64,000 nucleotides of DNA. Source: Streptococcus dysgalactiae subsp. dysgalactiae. GTDB lineage: Bacteria; Bacillota; Bacilli; Lactobacillales; Streptococcaceae. Location: positions 650,501-714,500 of the forward strand of contig NZ_UHFH01000003.1 in assembly GCF_900459225.1 (NCBI RefSeq). The letters run 5' to 3'. A program made the translations under genes and the position numbers. The notes beneath the pieces were generated by a model that was not told the origin of the DNA, made no database searches, and was given only the letters and a program-made list of their open reading frames with translations. Positions 25,635 through 36,701 of the stretch are shown one piece after another. The number at the start of each line of letters is the position of its first letter. Position 1 is the stretch's first letter.

Positions 25635-26466
25635 TTAGGCTGCCAACTGCTGCTCGCGGTAGTCTTTAAAAACCTTCAATTCTTTAGTAGCATAATAGGC
25701 TTTGCTAGGGACCCATCTTCCTTTAATAGTCAAAAGAGTTGCTTGTCTGATAAACGCACGAGTGAGTTGCCATTCTTTGGCATATCCTAGTGTCCTTGAG
25801 TGATAGGTGACTCCATCGATAGTCTGAGGAGAAAAACGTTTGTGATGATGTCCAAAGACCACTTCTTTCACGCTATAGCGTCGAAAAATGTCATGGAAGG
25901 TAGGGCGCTCCCTAAGAAAGCGTTGAAGGCTTTGACCTTTGGATGTTTGAGGGTGAAAATGCTATGGGGACAAAGTGCATGGCTACAATCACTGTTTGAT
26001 CAGAAAGCGCAATCAATGCCTTTTCTAATGCTTGACAAATCTGGTTTGTGAGTTCAGAATCTATCAAGGGCCGTTTTAGTCGCCGATCAAACCAGAAATG
26101 ATTCGTGAAGTCAATATGATCAGCGTCAGCTTTTTCAGCAGAAAAACCATAGTCATACCAACCGTGAAAAGCAAGAAGACTGAGTTTAGGAGCAATAAGG
26201 TAAGTCTTGAAGTCGTGCGCCTCAATGTCAGCTTCGGTCAAATCTAGCATATCGTGGTTGCCCAGCTTAAAGGTAACGGTGATGTCTTGAGCCAAGACAG
26301 AAAGAAAGGGCTCAGTGTCCTTGTAAAAATGGTTGGTCATATTCCCTGCTAAATGCAGATGATCAATCTTTTCGTGCTTGAGCACTTCGATAAGTGTCTC
26401 ACGCTCAAAAGGTCCAAAGTGATTGAGGTCTAGGTAAAGGTCGCTCATTATCGCAAGTCGTGTCAT
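25635..26466 (-). pseudogene. Metallophosphoesterase, frameshifted
   Basis: A calcineurin-like phosphoesterase is split in two frames. The 5' part starts MTRLAIMSDLYLDLNHFG and contains LAGNMTNH, LGNHDMLD and VAMHFVP (metal ligands). It then ends prematurely near 25912. The 3' part, in another frame, carries the last ligand motif VVFGHHHKRF and WQLTRAFIRQATLLTIKGRW in pieces. Removing one T (plus-strand A) from the four-base run near 25957-25960 joins them into one open frame of about 276 residues, with FHPQTSKGQSLQRFLRERP bridging. The lesion is thus a single-base gain. The first motif reads MSDLYLDLN rather than the usual D-x-H; Asp is present but the His is replaced by Tyr. Substrate unknown. 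Confidence 0.82.
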
Positions 26467-26620
26467 ACTGGTATTCTAACAAAAGCTTAGTTGAAAAGCG
26501 ACTAGAAGGAGCGAATAACACTAATAAAGCAGAAAAATAATAGAAAATAATGGAAATTTAGGAAGAAGAAAAGAATAATTTTCTGTAAATTAAGGAAATG
26601 TTATCATTTACGATAAATGG

Positions 26621-26649
26621 TTGACTTATTTTGCAACCGCTTGCATAAT
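26621..26649 (+). promoter_or_regulatory. pulA promoter with overlapping cre site
   Basis: -35 TTGACT (26621-26626), 17-base spacer, -10 CATAAT (26644-26649). The palindrome TGCAACCGCTTGCA (26632-26645) matches a catabolite response element except for two weak positions. It overlaps the spacer and -10, predicting CcpA repression of pullulanase on glucose. Confidence 0.8.
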
Positions 26650-26684
26650 AAAGGCTGTAAGAATAAAAACAGAGGAGAAACTCA

Positions 26685-29600
26685 ATGATGAGGAAAGCAA
26701 GTCCTGAAACCAAGGTAACCAATTATAGAATGTGGAAGTCTGGCAAGCAATGGCTTTTTGGAGCTAGCCTAGTTGCCGCCTCTTTACTTGTAATGAATAC
26801 GCAAGCGTTTGCTGATGATGGTAATCCAGTAGTTAGTGAATCGACATCAATGCTAGTAGCACCGGTGTCGAGTGAGAACAGTACCACGCCCGAGGGAAGT
26901 AAAGACGTAACAGCTGCAACCAATGAAGCTATTGTTGCTCCTTCATCACATAATCCTGTCGGCCCACAGGTCAACGCCGACACAAGCAAAGATGAAGAGA
27001 CAAAAGCTAACCTTTATACCGCAAATAATACTTGGAACGACTACAATAAGGATACAGAATTCCAAACACCGCAACCTGTCACTATTCATTATGAAGCTAA
27101 AAACTCCGATGATTATTATGCGGCTTGGATTTGGAAAGACAGTAAAGAAAATGAAAAAGGCCGTTGGGAAAAATTAGTCAAGGAGGGGAATAAGCATCTT
27201 CTTAAAGTAAATGCAGAGATAGGAGTCAGTGCCTTTAACTATATTCTTGTGAAGAATGCAGATATTTCAAGTGTTAGAGATTTTGGAAGTCAAAACGATA
27301 GTAAAAAAGTTACAGGCGATATGACGGCTCCTGTGAGTGTTTATACGCCAACAGATATTTATCACAATGAAAATGATGGGTGGTACTCACAGTTTGCGAA
27401 TGTTCAAACTAAAGAGTTTGATCAGCGCTATGGTTATACTGATAAACAAGTTGATGAGAAGGGTAAAGTGACGATAGTTGGACAAAATGGCCAACTGGGA
27501 GCTTCTTTTGATGATAAGGGGAATGCTACTTTCAACGTTTGGGCCCCTACTGCCAATGCTGTTTCTGTTAATATCTACCAATCAACGGATGAAAATGCAC
27601 CGCTTCTTAAAACCGTTGAACTAAAAAGAGGAAAAAATTACGATAGAAACGACCATACTAAAAATACCATTGGACTTTGGTCTGTCACTATAAAATCAGA
27701 AGAACTTGGTCAGGGAGCTTTTGCTAACATTGCTTACGATTATAAACTAACCATTCCAAGAGCTTTCTTTATTCAAAAAAACAGAAGAATGGAAAGAAAG
27801 TGATCAAGAAAAAGGTAAGTGGTATAAAGTTGGCGATCAATATGTTAATTCTGCGGGAGCCTCAAAGGAAAAATCCGATAAATTAAGTTCTAATGCAAGT
27901 AAAGAAGATATTTCTAAATTTTATGTCGGATCAGACCAAACCGTTACTATTCAAGATCCCTACTCAATTGCAACTGTTCGTAATGGTAAACGCTCTGTTC
28001 TTGTAGCGAAAAGCGCTATTGGCGGAGAAGTTCAGCAAACTAATAACGTACGCGTCTCATCTAAAACACAAATGAGTGTTATGGAAATGGATGTTCGTGA
28101 CTTTACCATTGATCCTCATTCAGGAATCAGCGATCAAAACAAAGGAAACTTTTTAGGAGTCGTTGAAGAGGGGACAAAAGATACTAGGACAGGTCAAAAA
28201 ACAGGTTTAGACTATTTGAAATATTTGGGTGTCAAATATGTTCAGATGATGCCTTTATATGATTTTCAGACAGTTCCAGAACTAGATCAAAATGATCCTA
28301 AAAATAACAGTATCTCAACAGAATTTTCAGCTGATGATCAACAAAACTGGGGCTATGACCCTAAAAACTACAATGTGCCAGAAGGCTCTTATTCAACAAA
28401 CCCAGCGGATCCTGTTAATCGCATCAAAGAATTAAAAGAGATGGTTCAAAAACTTCATGATGCGGGGATTAATGTGGTGATGGATGTGGTTTACAATCAC
28501 CTCTATGATGGACAAAACAACCCATTTGAATACACTGTTCCAGGTTATTATTACGCCATTAATCATGATGGTAAAATGAATAATGACGTTGGTGTGGGAA
28601 ATGCTATTCGTTCGAATTCAGAAATGATGCGTCAATATATTGTCAATTCTGTCGTTCATTGGATTAAAGAGTACGGTATGGATGGTTTCCGCTTTGATGC
28701 TATGAGTGATCTAGATGTCACTACCCTCAATGCTATCAGAAAAGCTATTAATAAAATTGATGGCAAGATTGTTACTTACGGTGAAGGCTGGGATAGTATG
28801 GGAAAATACCTTTACAAAGATGGTGACAAGCCAACAAGCGTTTCATATGCGAAGGAGACACCAGAAGTGGGGCATTTTGATTCCATAGGGCGAGATGCTA
28901 TTGCGGGTTCTCACTATGATAACGGAAACCCTCCAGGCTTTGTAAACGAAACGAGTGAGTATAAAGATGTAAAAGTTTCTGTTTTAGCAGATAGTTTATT
29001 AGGAGGTCATCATAGAAGTTTCCAAGATGCTTCTCAACAGCTGAACTATATCGAAGTACATGATGGCATGACTTTGAGTAATTTGTTGAAACATTATAAT
29101 CAAACTGATAAGGATAATGCGATAATTCACCAAAACCGTGCTGAGTTAGCAACTGCTATGAGTGGTTTATCGCAAGGTATTCATTTCTTCCAACATGGGC
29201 AGGAATTTTTACGTGAAAAAGCAGGTGCTCACAACACTTATAATGCGGGCGATGAAAAGAATAAAATTGATTGGGAGTTAACCAGTAAGAACGTTGACGT
29301 GGTTAACTTTATGAAGTCGCTTTTAACTTTGCGTACAAATGAATCTTTGTGGCATTTGAAAGACTATGAAGCTGAAATTTTCAAAAAAATGAAAATTACC
29401 AATGCTCAGAAGGAATCTGGAATTATCACTTTTGAATTGCAAGAAGATAATGGTGATAAGTATTTAGTTGTTTTCAATAACAATACTAGTTCTGGTGATA
29501 AATCGTTGACCCTAGGAGATACTAATTCAACAAATTGGTACTACGGAAGACAAGATAATTTTACTGAATTTAAAAATACTGATGGCAATCGTGGTAAAAT

Positions 29601-30445
29601 CAACGAGACTAACGATTTCACGAACGCCTATATTGTCACTACTAACTCCAAAAATCTTTACAATAAGATTGGTCAAATGAATGGGCAAAAAAACCATCAC
29701 TATGGATCATCTTTCAGCGACCGTTCTTTATATCCCTAAAGCAGTAGAAGTAGCTAAACTAACTACTAAAGCTGATGTCACCTATATAGACCAGGAAGGT
29801 AAGAAACTTGTCATTCCTGCTAATCAAGGTGTTTCCTATTTGAAAGTAGAGTTTAATGATCCAAACAGTAAGTTTGGTTATGAGGTTTCTGGAATTGCGA
29901 CGACCTCGGACCAAGAGCTTGGACATACTAAAAACGTTTTGACAAAAACTAGTGATGGTATCCAAACAGTCACAAAATACTACATGGCTGTAGATAAAGC
30001 GACAGGACATGTCGTTTCGGTAGCTCAACCAACGAGTTTTATCAACGGCACCCCTCAATCTACGGATGCTAATATTGAGTGGAAAGAAGTAACAGAAGCA
30101 GCTCCTGCAGAACTGAATGTTTCTCAAGATTCAGGTGAAGCGACTGAAGAATCTCCTAAGGGAAGTGCTGTAGGCAATAACATTGAGCAAGGTGAGTCAG
30201 TGACTCAAGAAACAACAGTAACGACTCCTATCTATGATACTTTTCTGAAAAGTATGATTTTTAAGAAAGCTGAAAAAGCAGTGAAACGAGAAAATAAGCA
30301 TCAGCAAAAACAATTAAAACTGGAACGAAAAACTGCTAAAAAAATGACTAAAAAAGGTCGGGGTTATGCTTGGGGAAATAAACACTATTTTGCATTTGAT
30401 GGATCGGTCTTGCATTTGGGGAAGAAAAAACATTGGTTTAGATAA
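26685..30445 (+). pseudogene. pulA: Cell-surface pullulanase, two frameshifts
   Basis: One pullulanase gene (about 1250 codons) is broken into three frames. Part 1 (26685-27803) has a signal peptide with the WKSGKQWLFGAS motif, a low-complexity linker, a starch-binding CBM41-like region and a CBM48 start. Part 2 (no start, then 28072-29739) has the GH13 catalytic domain with MDVVYNH, the nucleophile in DGFRFDAM, YGEGWDS and YIEVHDG. Part 3 (29681-30445) is the C-terminal beta domain and a basic tail. Shift 1 lies in the A7 run at 27775-27781, and shift 2 in the GGGCA7 tract at 29685-29695. Each is restored by removing one base. The last 60 residues are Lys-rich and show no LPXTG motif. The intact protein would debranch glycogen and pullulan outside the cell. 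Confidence 0.87.
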
Positions 30446-30589
30446 TAAGCAATTGTAAGGCTGCTACGTAGTCGTTATTTCCATTAGTTGTTAAATGATA
30501 AAAGAGGATTTGCATTTGGCGATTCTCTTTTTAGTGCTTTTGCTGAATGTTTTGGAAACTTGTGATAAACTAATCTAAAGGAGGATGCT

Positions 30590-31234
30590 ATGATTCAAGG
30601 AATTATTTTTGATATGGACGGTGTATTGTTTGATACAGAGCCCTTCTATTTTAAGCGACGCGAAGCCTTTTTACTGGCTAAGGGGATTGCCATTGATCAT
30701 TTGAGCGCCAAAGATTTTATTGGAGGTAATCTTCAAGAACTCTGGAAAGACTTGCTAGATGAGCATTTCACTCCTGAGGAAGCAAAAGCAGTCGCTGAAG
30801 CTTATGAATCTTACAAATTACAGCATAAGCCCCCATACGCAGAGGTCTTATTTGCTGAGGTTAGGCCTTGTCTCCAAGCTTTGAGAGATAAGAACATCAA
30901 GCTAGCCTTAGCTTCTAATTCAAATCGTGATGATATTTTATTAGCCCTAGAGACGAGTCATATTAAGGACTATTTTGAGGTTGTTTTGGCGCGTGAGGAT
31001 GTCTCCCGTGGCAAGCCTTATCCTGATATTTATGAAAAAGCAGCGCAGTCACTCGGTTTACCAAAAGAAACCTTAGTAGTCGTTGAAGATAGTCAAAAAG
31101 GGATTGCGGCCGCGAAAGCTGCTAATCTGACGGTTGTTGCTGTTACTGATTACCGTTATGGGATTGATCAACAAGAGGCTGATGCTAACATCGATCACCT
31201 TATGCAACTTTGTGCAACAATTGAGCAGTTTTAG
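30590..31234 (+). CDS. HAD-superfamily hydrolase, beta-phosphoglucomutase-like
   Basis: This 214-residue HAD subfamily IA phosphatase/mutase has motif I FDMDGVLFDTEP (nucleophile Asp near residue 8) and motif II LASNSN. A Lys lies in SRGKPYPDIYEKAAQSLG and the metal Asp residues in VVEDSQKGIAAAKAA. The helical cap lies between residues 15 and 85. This family includes beta-phosphoglucomutase and small sugar phosphatases. With the pullulanase gene upstream, a role in maltose/glucose-1-phosphate handling is possible but not shown. AAGGAGG precedes the ATG. Followed by a terminator at 31287. Confidence 0.85.
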   Translation: MIQGIIFDMDGVLFDTEPFYFKRREAFLLAKGIAIDHLSAKDFIGGNLQELWKDLLDEHFTPEEAKAVAEAYESYKLQHKPPYAEVLFAEVRPCLQALRDKNIKLALASNSNRDDILLALETSHIKDYFEVVLAREDVSRGKPYPDIYEKAAQSLGLPKETLVVVEDSQKGIAAAKAANLTVVAVTDYRYGIDQQEADANIDHLMQLCATIEQF

Positions 31235-31286
31235 TCATGTGAGGCAAAGGTTTTTGCTTTGAAACTCTCAAGCACATTAAGATAGG

Positions 31287-31319
31287 AAGGTCTTGGATGC
31301 TATTTCTCAAGGCCTTTTT
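31287..31319 (+). terminator. Terminator after the HAD hydrolase gene
   Basis: AAGGTCTTG (31287-31295) pairs with CAAGGCCTT (31308-31316), followed by T residues. Confidence 0.82.
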
Positions 31320-31464
31320 GATTTGTGCAAAAGAATGCGCTTTCAACTTTTTGCTGGCATTTTTGCTGAATAACCTTTACAATGAAAAAGTAGTTAGCTG
31401 GACCCCTCTGAGTGGTATCTAGCTTCTTGATATGATGACAAGCGATAAGGAGTGGTTACCGAAC

Positions 31465-33378
31465 ATGTCAAAGTACTATCGTCTCTTGAAAGAAAAATTC
31501 CCAACAAAGTCTTCTCTGGCTACCGAAATGATTAACCTAGAAGCCATTTGCCATTTGCCCAAAGGAACCGAGCATTTTCTAAGTGATCTTCATGGAGAAT
31601 ATGAGGCCTTTGATTACCTCTTGCGAAATGGTTCTGGATCCATCAAAAAGAAATTACAGGAATGTTTTCCCGACAAAGACCCTGGGACCATTGACCTGCT
31701 TTGTCAGTACATTTACTACCCTGCTGAAAAAATCAATGCTAATACCTTGTTCTCGGAACAAGCATTGCAAGAAGAATTAACCGGCTTTCTACCCGACCTA
31801 TTGCAGTTGGTTAAGTACATCGGAGGCAAGTATACTCGCTCTAAAGTGAGAAAATTGTTACCCAAAGATTACGCCTATATCATGGAAGAATTGTTGACGG
31901 AAGGCCAACCTGATAAAAATAAAGAAAATTATTATTCAGCAATTATTGGTAAAGTGATTGAACTCAAGCAGTTGGAAAATCTCTTTATTGCTTTTGCGAC
32001 CTTGATTCAGCAGTTAGCCATTGATCATTTGCACGTGGTGGGAGATATTTTTGACCGTGGGAAATACCCTGACTTGATTTTGGATCGGCTCATGACTTTT
32101 CAGCATATTGATATTCAGTGGGGTAACCACGACATCACCTGGATGGGTGCAGTTTCTGGATCGATGATTTGCATGGTCAATGTGATTCGGATTGCAGCGA
32201 GGTACAACAGCATTGAGCTCATTGAAGACCGCTACGGAATTAACCTTCGTCGCTTGATTGATTATAGCCAAACCTACTTTACCCCTAAGGTCGTTTTTCA
32301 GCCTATTTTGGATGGGGATGTGATTTCAGAACAAGATGAGCGGGTGTTGAATTGTTTGCAGCAGGCTACAGCTTTACTACAATTCAAGCTGGAACATCAA
32401 TTGATTCACCGTCGGCCTGAATTTGAGATGATGGCGTCGAGCGCCTTAGACCGCATTCGACCAGAAAGTGAGGAAATGCTGGTGGGTGAGAAAACCTACC
32501 CACTAACTGATTTTCCTTTTGACATGGTGGACTGGCAAGCTCCTGGAAGCCTAACCACAGAAGAAGAGGACTTATTGGATGATTTGCTTGAGCGTTTCCA
32601 ACAATCAGACCGCCTGCGTCATCACATAGAATTCCTCTTTTCGAAAGGTGCTATCTATCATATTTCCAATAATCATTTGCTTTATCACGGTTGTATCCCC
32701 ATGCATTCCAACGGTGATTTTAAATCCATTTGCTTACAGGGACACTTTTTATCTGGCAAAACCCTGATGGATTTTTACGAAGAAAAAGTGAGGCAAGCCT
32801 ATCAAAACCCTGATATTCAGGACGATTTTGCGACCGATTTGTTTTGGTATTTGTGGTGCGGAGAAGGGTCTTCTCTATTTGGCAAGCAGCGCATGACCAC
32901 TTTCGAACGTTATTATATTGAGGACAAGGAAACTCATAAAGAAAAGAAAAATCCTTATTATCACTTAAGGGAAAAAGAAGACATCTGCCAACGTCTTTTG
33001 GCTGAATTTACTTTGGATGAAACAGGGCATATTGTCAATGGGCACACGCCTGTCCAGGAAAAGAGTGGTGAGATTCCGATTAAAGCTGGTGGGAAAATGA
33101 TTATTATTGATGGTGGATTGGCGAAAGGTTATCAGAAAAAAACTGGTATCGCAGGCTATACCTTAATTTCCAACAGTTACGGTTTAGAGTTGGTGGCTCA
33201 TAACCCCTTTTCATCAGTGGAAGCTGTTTTAAATGGAGAGTGTGACATTATTTTTATCAAACGATTGGTCGAAGAAGTGGCCGAACGCACCTTGGTCAAA
33301 CAGACAGATAATGGCAAGGAGCTCCTCAAAGAAATTGAAGACCTGCATTACCTCTACCACCATTTTGATGAGTATTAA
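31465..33378 (+). CDS. fbp: Fructose-1,6-bisphosphatase class III
   Basis: This gluconeogenic enzyme of about 637 residues is of the Firmicutes-specific class III (Fbp/YydE) type, with a metallophosphatase core. It hydrolyses fructose-1,6-bisphosphate to fructose-6-phosphate. Metal-site motifs: [16 protein letters not shown] near residue 35, [32 protein letters not shown] and VNGHTPV. I start at ATG 31465, where [15 protein letters not shown] aligns with the family start and an AAGGAG lies 12 bases upstream. An in-frame ATG at 31432 would add 11 residues. Single gene, no partner. Confidence 0.93.
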   Translation: MSKYYRLLKEKFPTKSSLATEMINLEAICHLPKGTEHFLSDLHGEYEAFDYLLRNGSGSIKKKLQECFPDKDPGTIDLLCQYIYYPAEKINANTLFSEQALQEELTGFLPDLLQLVKYIGGKYTRSKVRKLLPKDYAYIMEELLTEGQPDKNKENYYSAIIGKVIELKQLENLFIAFATLIQQLAIDHLHVVGDIFDRGKYPDLILDRLMTFQHIDIQWGNHDITWMGAVSGSMICMVNVIRIAARYNSIELIEDRYGINLRRLIDYSQTYFTPKVVFQPILDGDVISEQDERVLNCLQQATALLQFKLEHQLIHRRPEFEMMASSALDRIRPESEEMLVGEKTYPLTDFPFDMVDWQAPGSLTTEEEDLLDDLLERFQQSDRLRHHIEFLFSKGAIYHISNNHLLYHGCIPMHSNGDFKSICLQGHFLSGKTLMDFYEEKVRQAYQNPDIQDDFATDLFWYLWCGEGSSLFGKQRMTTFERYYIEDKETHKEKKNPYYHLREKEDICQRLLAEFTLDETGHIVNGHTPVQEKSGEIPIKAGGKMIIIDGGLAKGYQKKTGIAGYTLISNSYGLELVAHNPFSSVEAVLNGECDIIFIKRLVEEVAERTLVKQTDNGKELLKEIEDLHYLYHHFDEY

Positions 33379-33605
33379 GCCTTGTTTAAGGTTCTTTTGA
33401 GACAATAGCAAAGCCTTAACAGGACTGTCCTATCAAGTAAGGAAAATGTGGAGAACATAAGTCTCTTTTGTGTTGAGTGATGACCTTACTAAACTAAAAG
33501 CAAAAAAGGTGGACTTTTGTCTTCCCTTTTTTGTTGTTACAGTAGCTGACTTTTACGGTGAATTTTCTGATGGGGAAGCTTTTGTTGAATTGTCATCCTT
33601 TCGTC

Positions 33606-33641
33606 TTGAAGTCTTAACTTATTTCGATTATGATAGTAGTA
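33606..33641 (+). promoter_or_regulatory. Promoter of queG, predicting a leaderless mRNA
   Basis: -35 TTGAAG (33606-33611), 17-base spacer, -10 TATGAT (33629-33634). The ATG of queG follows six bases after the -10, so transcription should begin at or within a base or two of the start codon. No ribosome binding site is visible. Confidence 0.65.
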
Positions 33642-34762
33642 TGAACATTAAGGCAGACATTCAGGCATTGGCTAAGGAAATTGGCATTTCAAAAATCGGC
33701 TTTACCACCGCAGATGATTTTTCTTATTTAGAGAAATCGTTGCGCCTTGGTGTCGAAGAGGGGCGCACTACTGGCTTTGAACACAAGGTGATTGAGGAGA
33801 GAATTAAGCCAAAATTATCGCTGGCTTCTGCCAAAACCATTATTTCCATTGCTGTTGCTTATCCCCATAAATTACCTGTCCAACCTCCAAAAACAAGTTA
33901 TAAACGGGGAAAAATCACACCTAATTCTTGGGGGCTAGACTATCATCATGTGTTGCAAGATAAATTGCAGCGACTAGCAGAAGGTATCGAAGCCTTAACG
34001 GCTGATTTTGAATACAAGGGCATGGTAGATACAGGTGCCTTAGTTGATACTGCTGTGGCAAGACGGGCAGGAATTGGCTTCATTGGCAAAAATGGTTTGG
34101 TTATTTCTAAAGAATTTGGCTCCTATATGTACTTGGGGGAATTGATTACAAACCTTGACATTGAGCCTGACCAACCTGTGGATTACGACTGTGGAGATTG
34201 CAGACGGTGTTTAGATGCCTGTCCGACCTCATGTTTGATTGGGGATGGCACTATGAATGCTAGGCGTTGTTTGTCTTTCCAGACCCAGGATAAGGGTATG
34301 ATGGCACTCGAGTTTCGTAAAAAAATCAAAACGGTTATCTATGGCTGTGATATTTGTCAAATTTGTTGCCCTTATAATAAAGGGATTGACAATCCCTTGG
34401 CATCACCTATTGATCCAGAACTAGCTATGCCAGAATTAGTGCCTTTTTTGGAATTGAGCAATAAGTCGTTTAAAAAAACCTTTGGTATGATTGCAGGTTC
34501 TTGGCGGGGGAAAAACATTCTTCAGCGTAATGCTATTATCGCACTAGCCAATGCGCATGATCGAAGTGCCATTCCAAAACTTTTGGAAATCATTGATCAG
34601 AACAATAATCCGATTCATACAGCTACAGCTATCTGGGCTCTAGGAGAATTAATCAAAAAGCCTAATCCAGACATGCTGGCCTTTATGAAGAACCTTTCTC
34701 TAGAGCATGAAGAGTCCAAAGAAGAGCTTGAAAGTCTACTCACAAAGTGGCAGAAGGCTTGA
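33641..34762 (+). CDS. queG: Epoxyqueuosine reductase
   Basis: This 373-residue cobalamin- and iron-sulfur-dependent enzyme performs the last step of queuosine formation in tRNA wobble position 34. The N-terminal domain has GFTTADDF, AYPHKLP and YKGMVDTGALVDTAVARRAGIG in pieces. The catalytic Asp is in MVDTGALVD. Two 4Fe-4S motifs follow: CGDCRRCLDACPTSCL and CDICQICCPYNKG. A HEAT-like repeat closes the protein (NAIIALANAHDRSAIPKLLE). The reading frame is open upstream to 33470, but homology starts at MNIKADIQALAKEIG. The promoter places transcription at that ATG. Streptococci usually import queuine precursors, so QueG fits salvage. Confidence 0.92.
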   Translation: MNIKADIQALAKEIGISKIGFTTADDFSYLEKSLRLGVEEGRTTGFEHKVIEERIKPKLSLASAKTIISIAVAYPHKLPVQPPKTSYKRGKITPNSWGLDYHHVLQDKLQRLAEGIEALTADFEYKGMVDTGALVDTAVARRAGIGFIGKNGLVISKEFGSYMYLGELITNLDIEPDQPVDYDCGDCRRCLDACPTSCLIGDGTMNARRCLSFQTQDKGMMALEFRKKIKTVIYGCDICQICCPYNKGIDNPLASPIDPELAMPELVPFLELSNKSFKKTFGMIAGSWRGKNILQRNAIIALANAHDRSAIPKLLEIIDQNNNPIHTATAIWALGELIKKPNPDMLAFMKNLSLEHEESKEELESLLTKWQKA

Positions 34763-34863
34763 TTTTATGATAAAATAAACAACGTTTAGCAAGCAAATAG
34801 AGAGAACGTATTGATAAACTCGAATCTGCTTTTAAAAGAAATGAAACGAAAGAGGAATCCAAT

Positions 34864-35965
34864 ATGGAAATAGCAGAAATGCGCCAAAAAATAGTAGAAA
34901 ACAAAGAGAAGTTGACTAGCTTCAGGAGGTCTCTTTGACTTAGATGGTCTAGAAGAAGAAATTGCTCTTTTGGAGCATCAAATGACAGAGTCTGACTTTT
35001 GGAATGACAATATCGCAGCTCAAAAAACCTCACAAAAACTGAATGAGCTGAAGTCTACCTACGAGACCTTCCACAATATGCAAGAACTCTCTGATGAGAC
35101 AGAACTGTACTTAGAAATGCTTGAGGAAGATGACAGTGTCAAGGACGACTTGGAGGCTAGCTTAGAGACATTAGGTCAGATTTTGGCGAGTTATGAGATG
35201 ACCTTGCTCCTATCAGAGCCTTATGACCATAACAATGCCATTTTAGAGATTCATCCAGGGTCAGGTGGTACTGAGGCTCAGGACTGGGCAGACATGCTCT
35301 TTCGGATGTACACGCGCTTTGGGAATGCCAAAGGTTTTAAGGTAGAAACCTTGGATTATCAGGCAGGCGATGAGGCTGGTATTAAGTCGGTCACCCTTTC
35401 TTTTGAGGGACCAAATGCTTATGGCTTTTTAAAATCCGAAATGGGTGTCCACCGTCTGGTTCGGATTTCACCATTTGATTCGGCCAAACGCCGCCACACG
35501 TCTTTTGTATCTGTGGAGGTTATGCCAGAATTAGATGACACCATTGAAGTGGACATTCGTGATGATGACATTAAAATGGATACCTTCCGTTCAGGCGGTG
35601 CTGGTGGTCAGAACGTCAATAAGGTATCAACTGGGGTGCGTTTGACCCATATTCCAACAGGCATTGTTGTGGCCTCAACGGTTGATCGTACTCAATACGG
35701 AAACAGAGACCGTGCCATGAAAATGTTGCAGGCCAAACTCTATCAATTAGAGCAGGAGAAAAAAGCTGCTGAGGTCAACGCCCTTAAAGGAGATAAAAAA
35801 GAAATCACTTGGGGGAGCCAGATTCGTTCCTACGTTTTCACCCCTTATACCATGGTTAAGGATCACCGAACAAACTATGAGGTGGCTCAAGTGGATAAGG
35901 TCATGGACGGTGAGATCGAGGGCTTTATCGACGCTTACCTTAAGTGGCGCATGAGTGATAATTAA
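34864..35965 (+). CDS. prfB: Peptide chain release factor 2, with programmed +1 frameshift
   Basis: RF2 recognises UAA and UGA and triggers peptide release. The gene is read in two frames. The first 24 codons (from ATG 34864) end in CTT TGA at 34933-34938. An AGGAGG Shine-Dalgarno-like sequence (34924-34929) sits just before. This is the classic autoregulatory +1 frameshift site, where low RF2 lets the ribosome slip to continue as L-D-L-D-G. The body contains the anticodon-like [17 protein letters not shown] region and the GGQ peptidyl-hydrolase motif in [12 protein letters not shown]. Total about 365 residues, normal for RF2. The in-frame TGA is therefore functional, not a lesion. Confidence 0.96.
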
Positions 35966-36008
35966 ACTAATCATGTGTTAACGATTATTGTAAAGAAAGA
36001 AGAGTAAG

Positions 36009-36701
36009 ATGGCATTAATTGAAATGAAAGGTGTTTCAAAGAAATACCGCCGCTCAACGACCGCCCTTAGAGACATTAATGTTTCTGTTAACCAAGGTGA
36101 ATTTGTTTACCTGGTTGGTCCGTCAGGAGCAGGGAAATCAACCTTTATCAAGCTCCTTTACCGGGAAGAAAAATTAAGTTCAGGTAAGCTGTACGTCGGT
36201 GAGTTTGATTTGACCAAGCTTAAATCTCGAGATGTTCCTATTCTACGCCGTCATATAGGGGTAGTTTTCCAGGACTACAAGTTACTTCCAAAGAAAACGG
36301 TGTTTGAAAATGTTGCTTATGCCATGGAAGTTATTGGGGAAAAGCGCCGCCATATTAAAAAACGCGTTCCAGAAGTTCTCGATTTAGTTGGTTTGAAACA
36401 CAAGATGAGATCTTTCCCTAACCAGTTATCTGGTGGGGAGCAGCAGCGTGTCGCAATTGCACGCGCCATTGTTAATAATCCCAAGCTGTTGATTGCTGAT
36501 GAGCCGACTGGTAACTTAGACCCTGAAATTTCTTGGGAAATCATGCAGTTGCTTGAACGTATTAACCTTCAAGGGACAACAATCTTGATGGCCACTCACA
36601 ATAGTCACATTGTAAACACCTTACGCCACCGTGTGATTGCCATTGAAGATGGTCGTGTGGTTCGTGATGAAATGGAAGGAGATTACGGTTATGATGATTA
36701 G
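36009..36701 (+). CDS. ftsE: Cell-division ATP-binding protein FtsE
   Basis: This 230-residue ABC ATPase partners FtsX to control peptidoglycan hydrolases (PcsB in streptococci) at the division site. Motifs: Walker [10 protein letters not shown] (near residue 38), Q-loop [21 protein letters not shown] in pieces, signature [14 protein letters not shown], Walker [13 protein letters not shown], and the switch His in MATHNSHIV. It follows prfB by 44 bases, a conserved order. The ftsX start lies inside its last codons. Length is standard. Confidence 0.96.
   Translation: MALIEMKGVSKKYRRSTTALRDINVSVNQGEFVYLVGPSGAGKSTFIKLLYREEKLSSGKLYVGEFDLTKLKSRDVPILRRHIGVVFQDYKLLPKKTVFENVAYAMEVIGEKRRHIKKRVPEVLDLVGLKHKMRSFPNQLSGGEQQRVAIARAIVNNPKLLIADEPTGNLDPEISWEIMQLLERINLQGTTILMATHNSHIVNTLRHRVIAIEDGRVVRDEMEGDYGYDD

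Noticed and set aside
34936..34938. In-frame TGA near the start of prfB as a possible nonsense mutation
   Set aside because: It is the conserved programmed frameshift site of RF2 (AGGAGG, CTT TGA C) and is functional.
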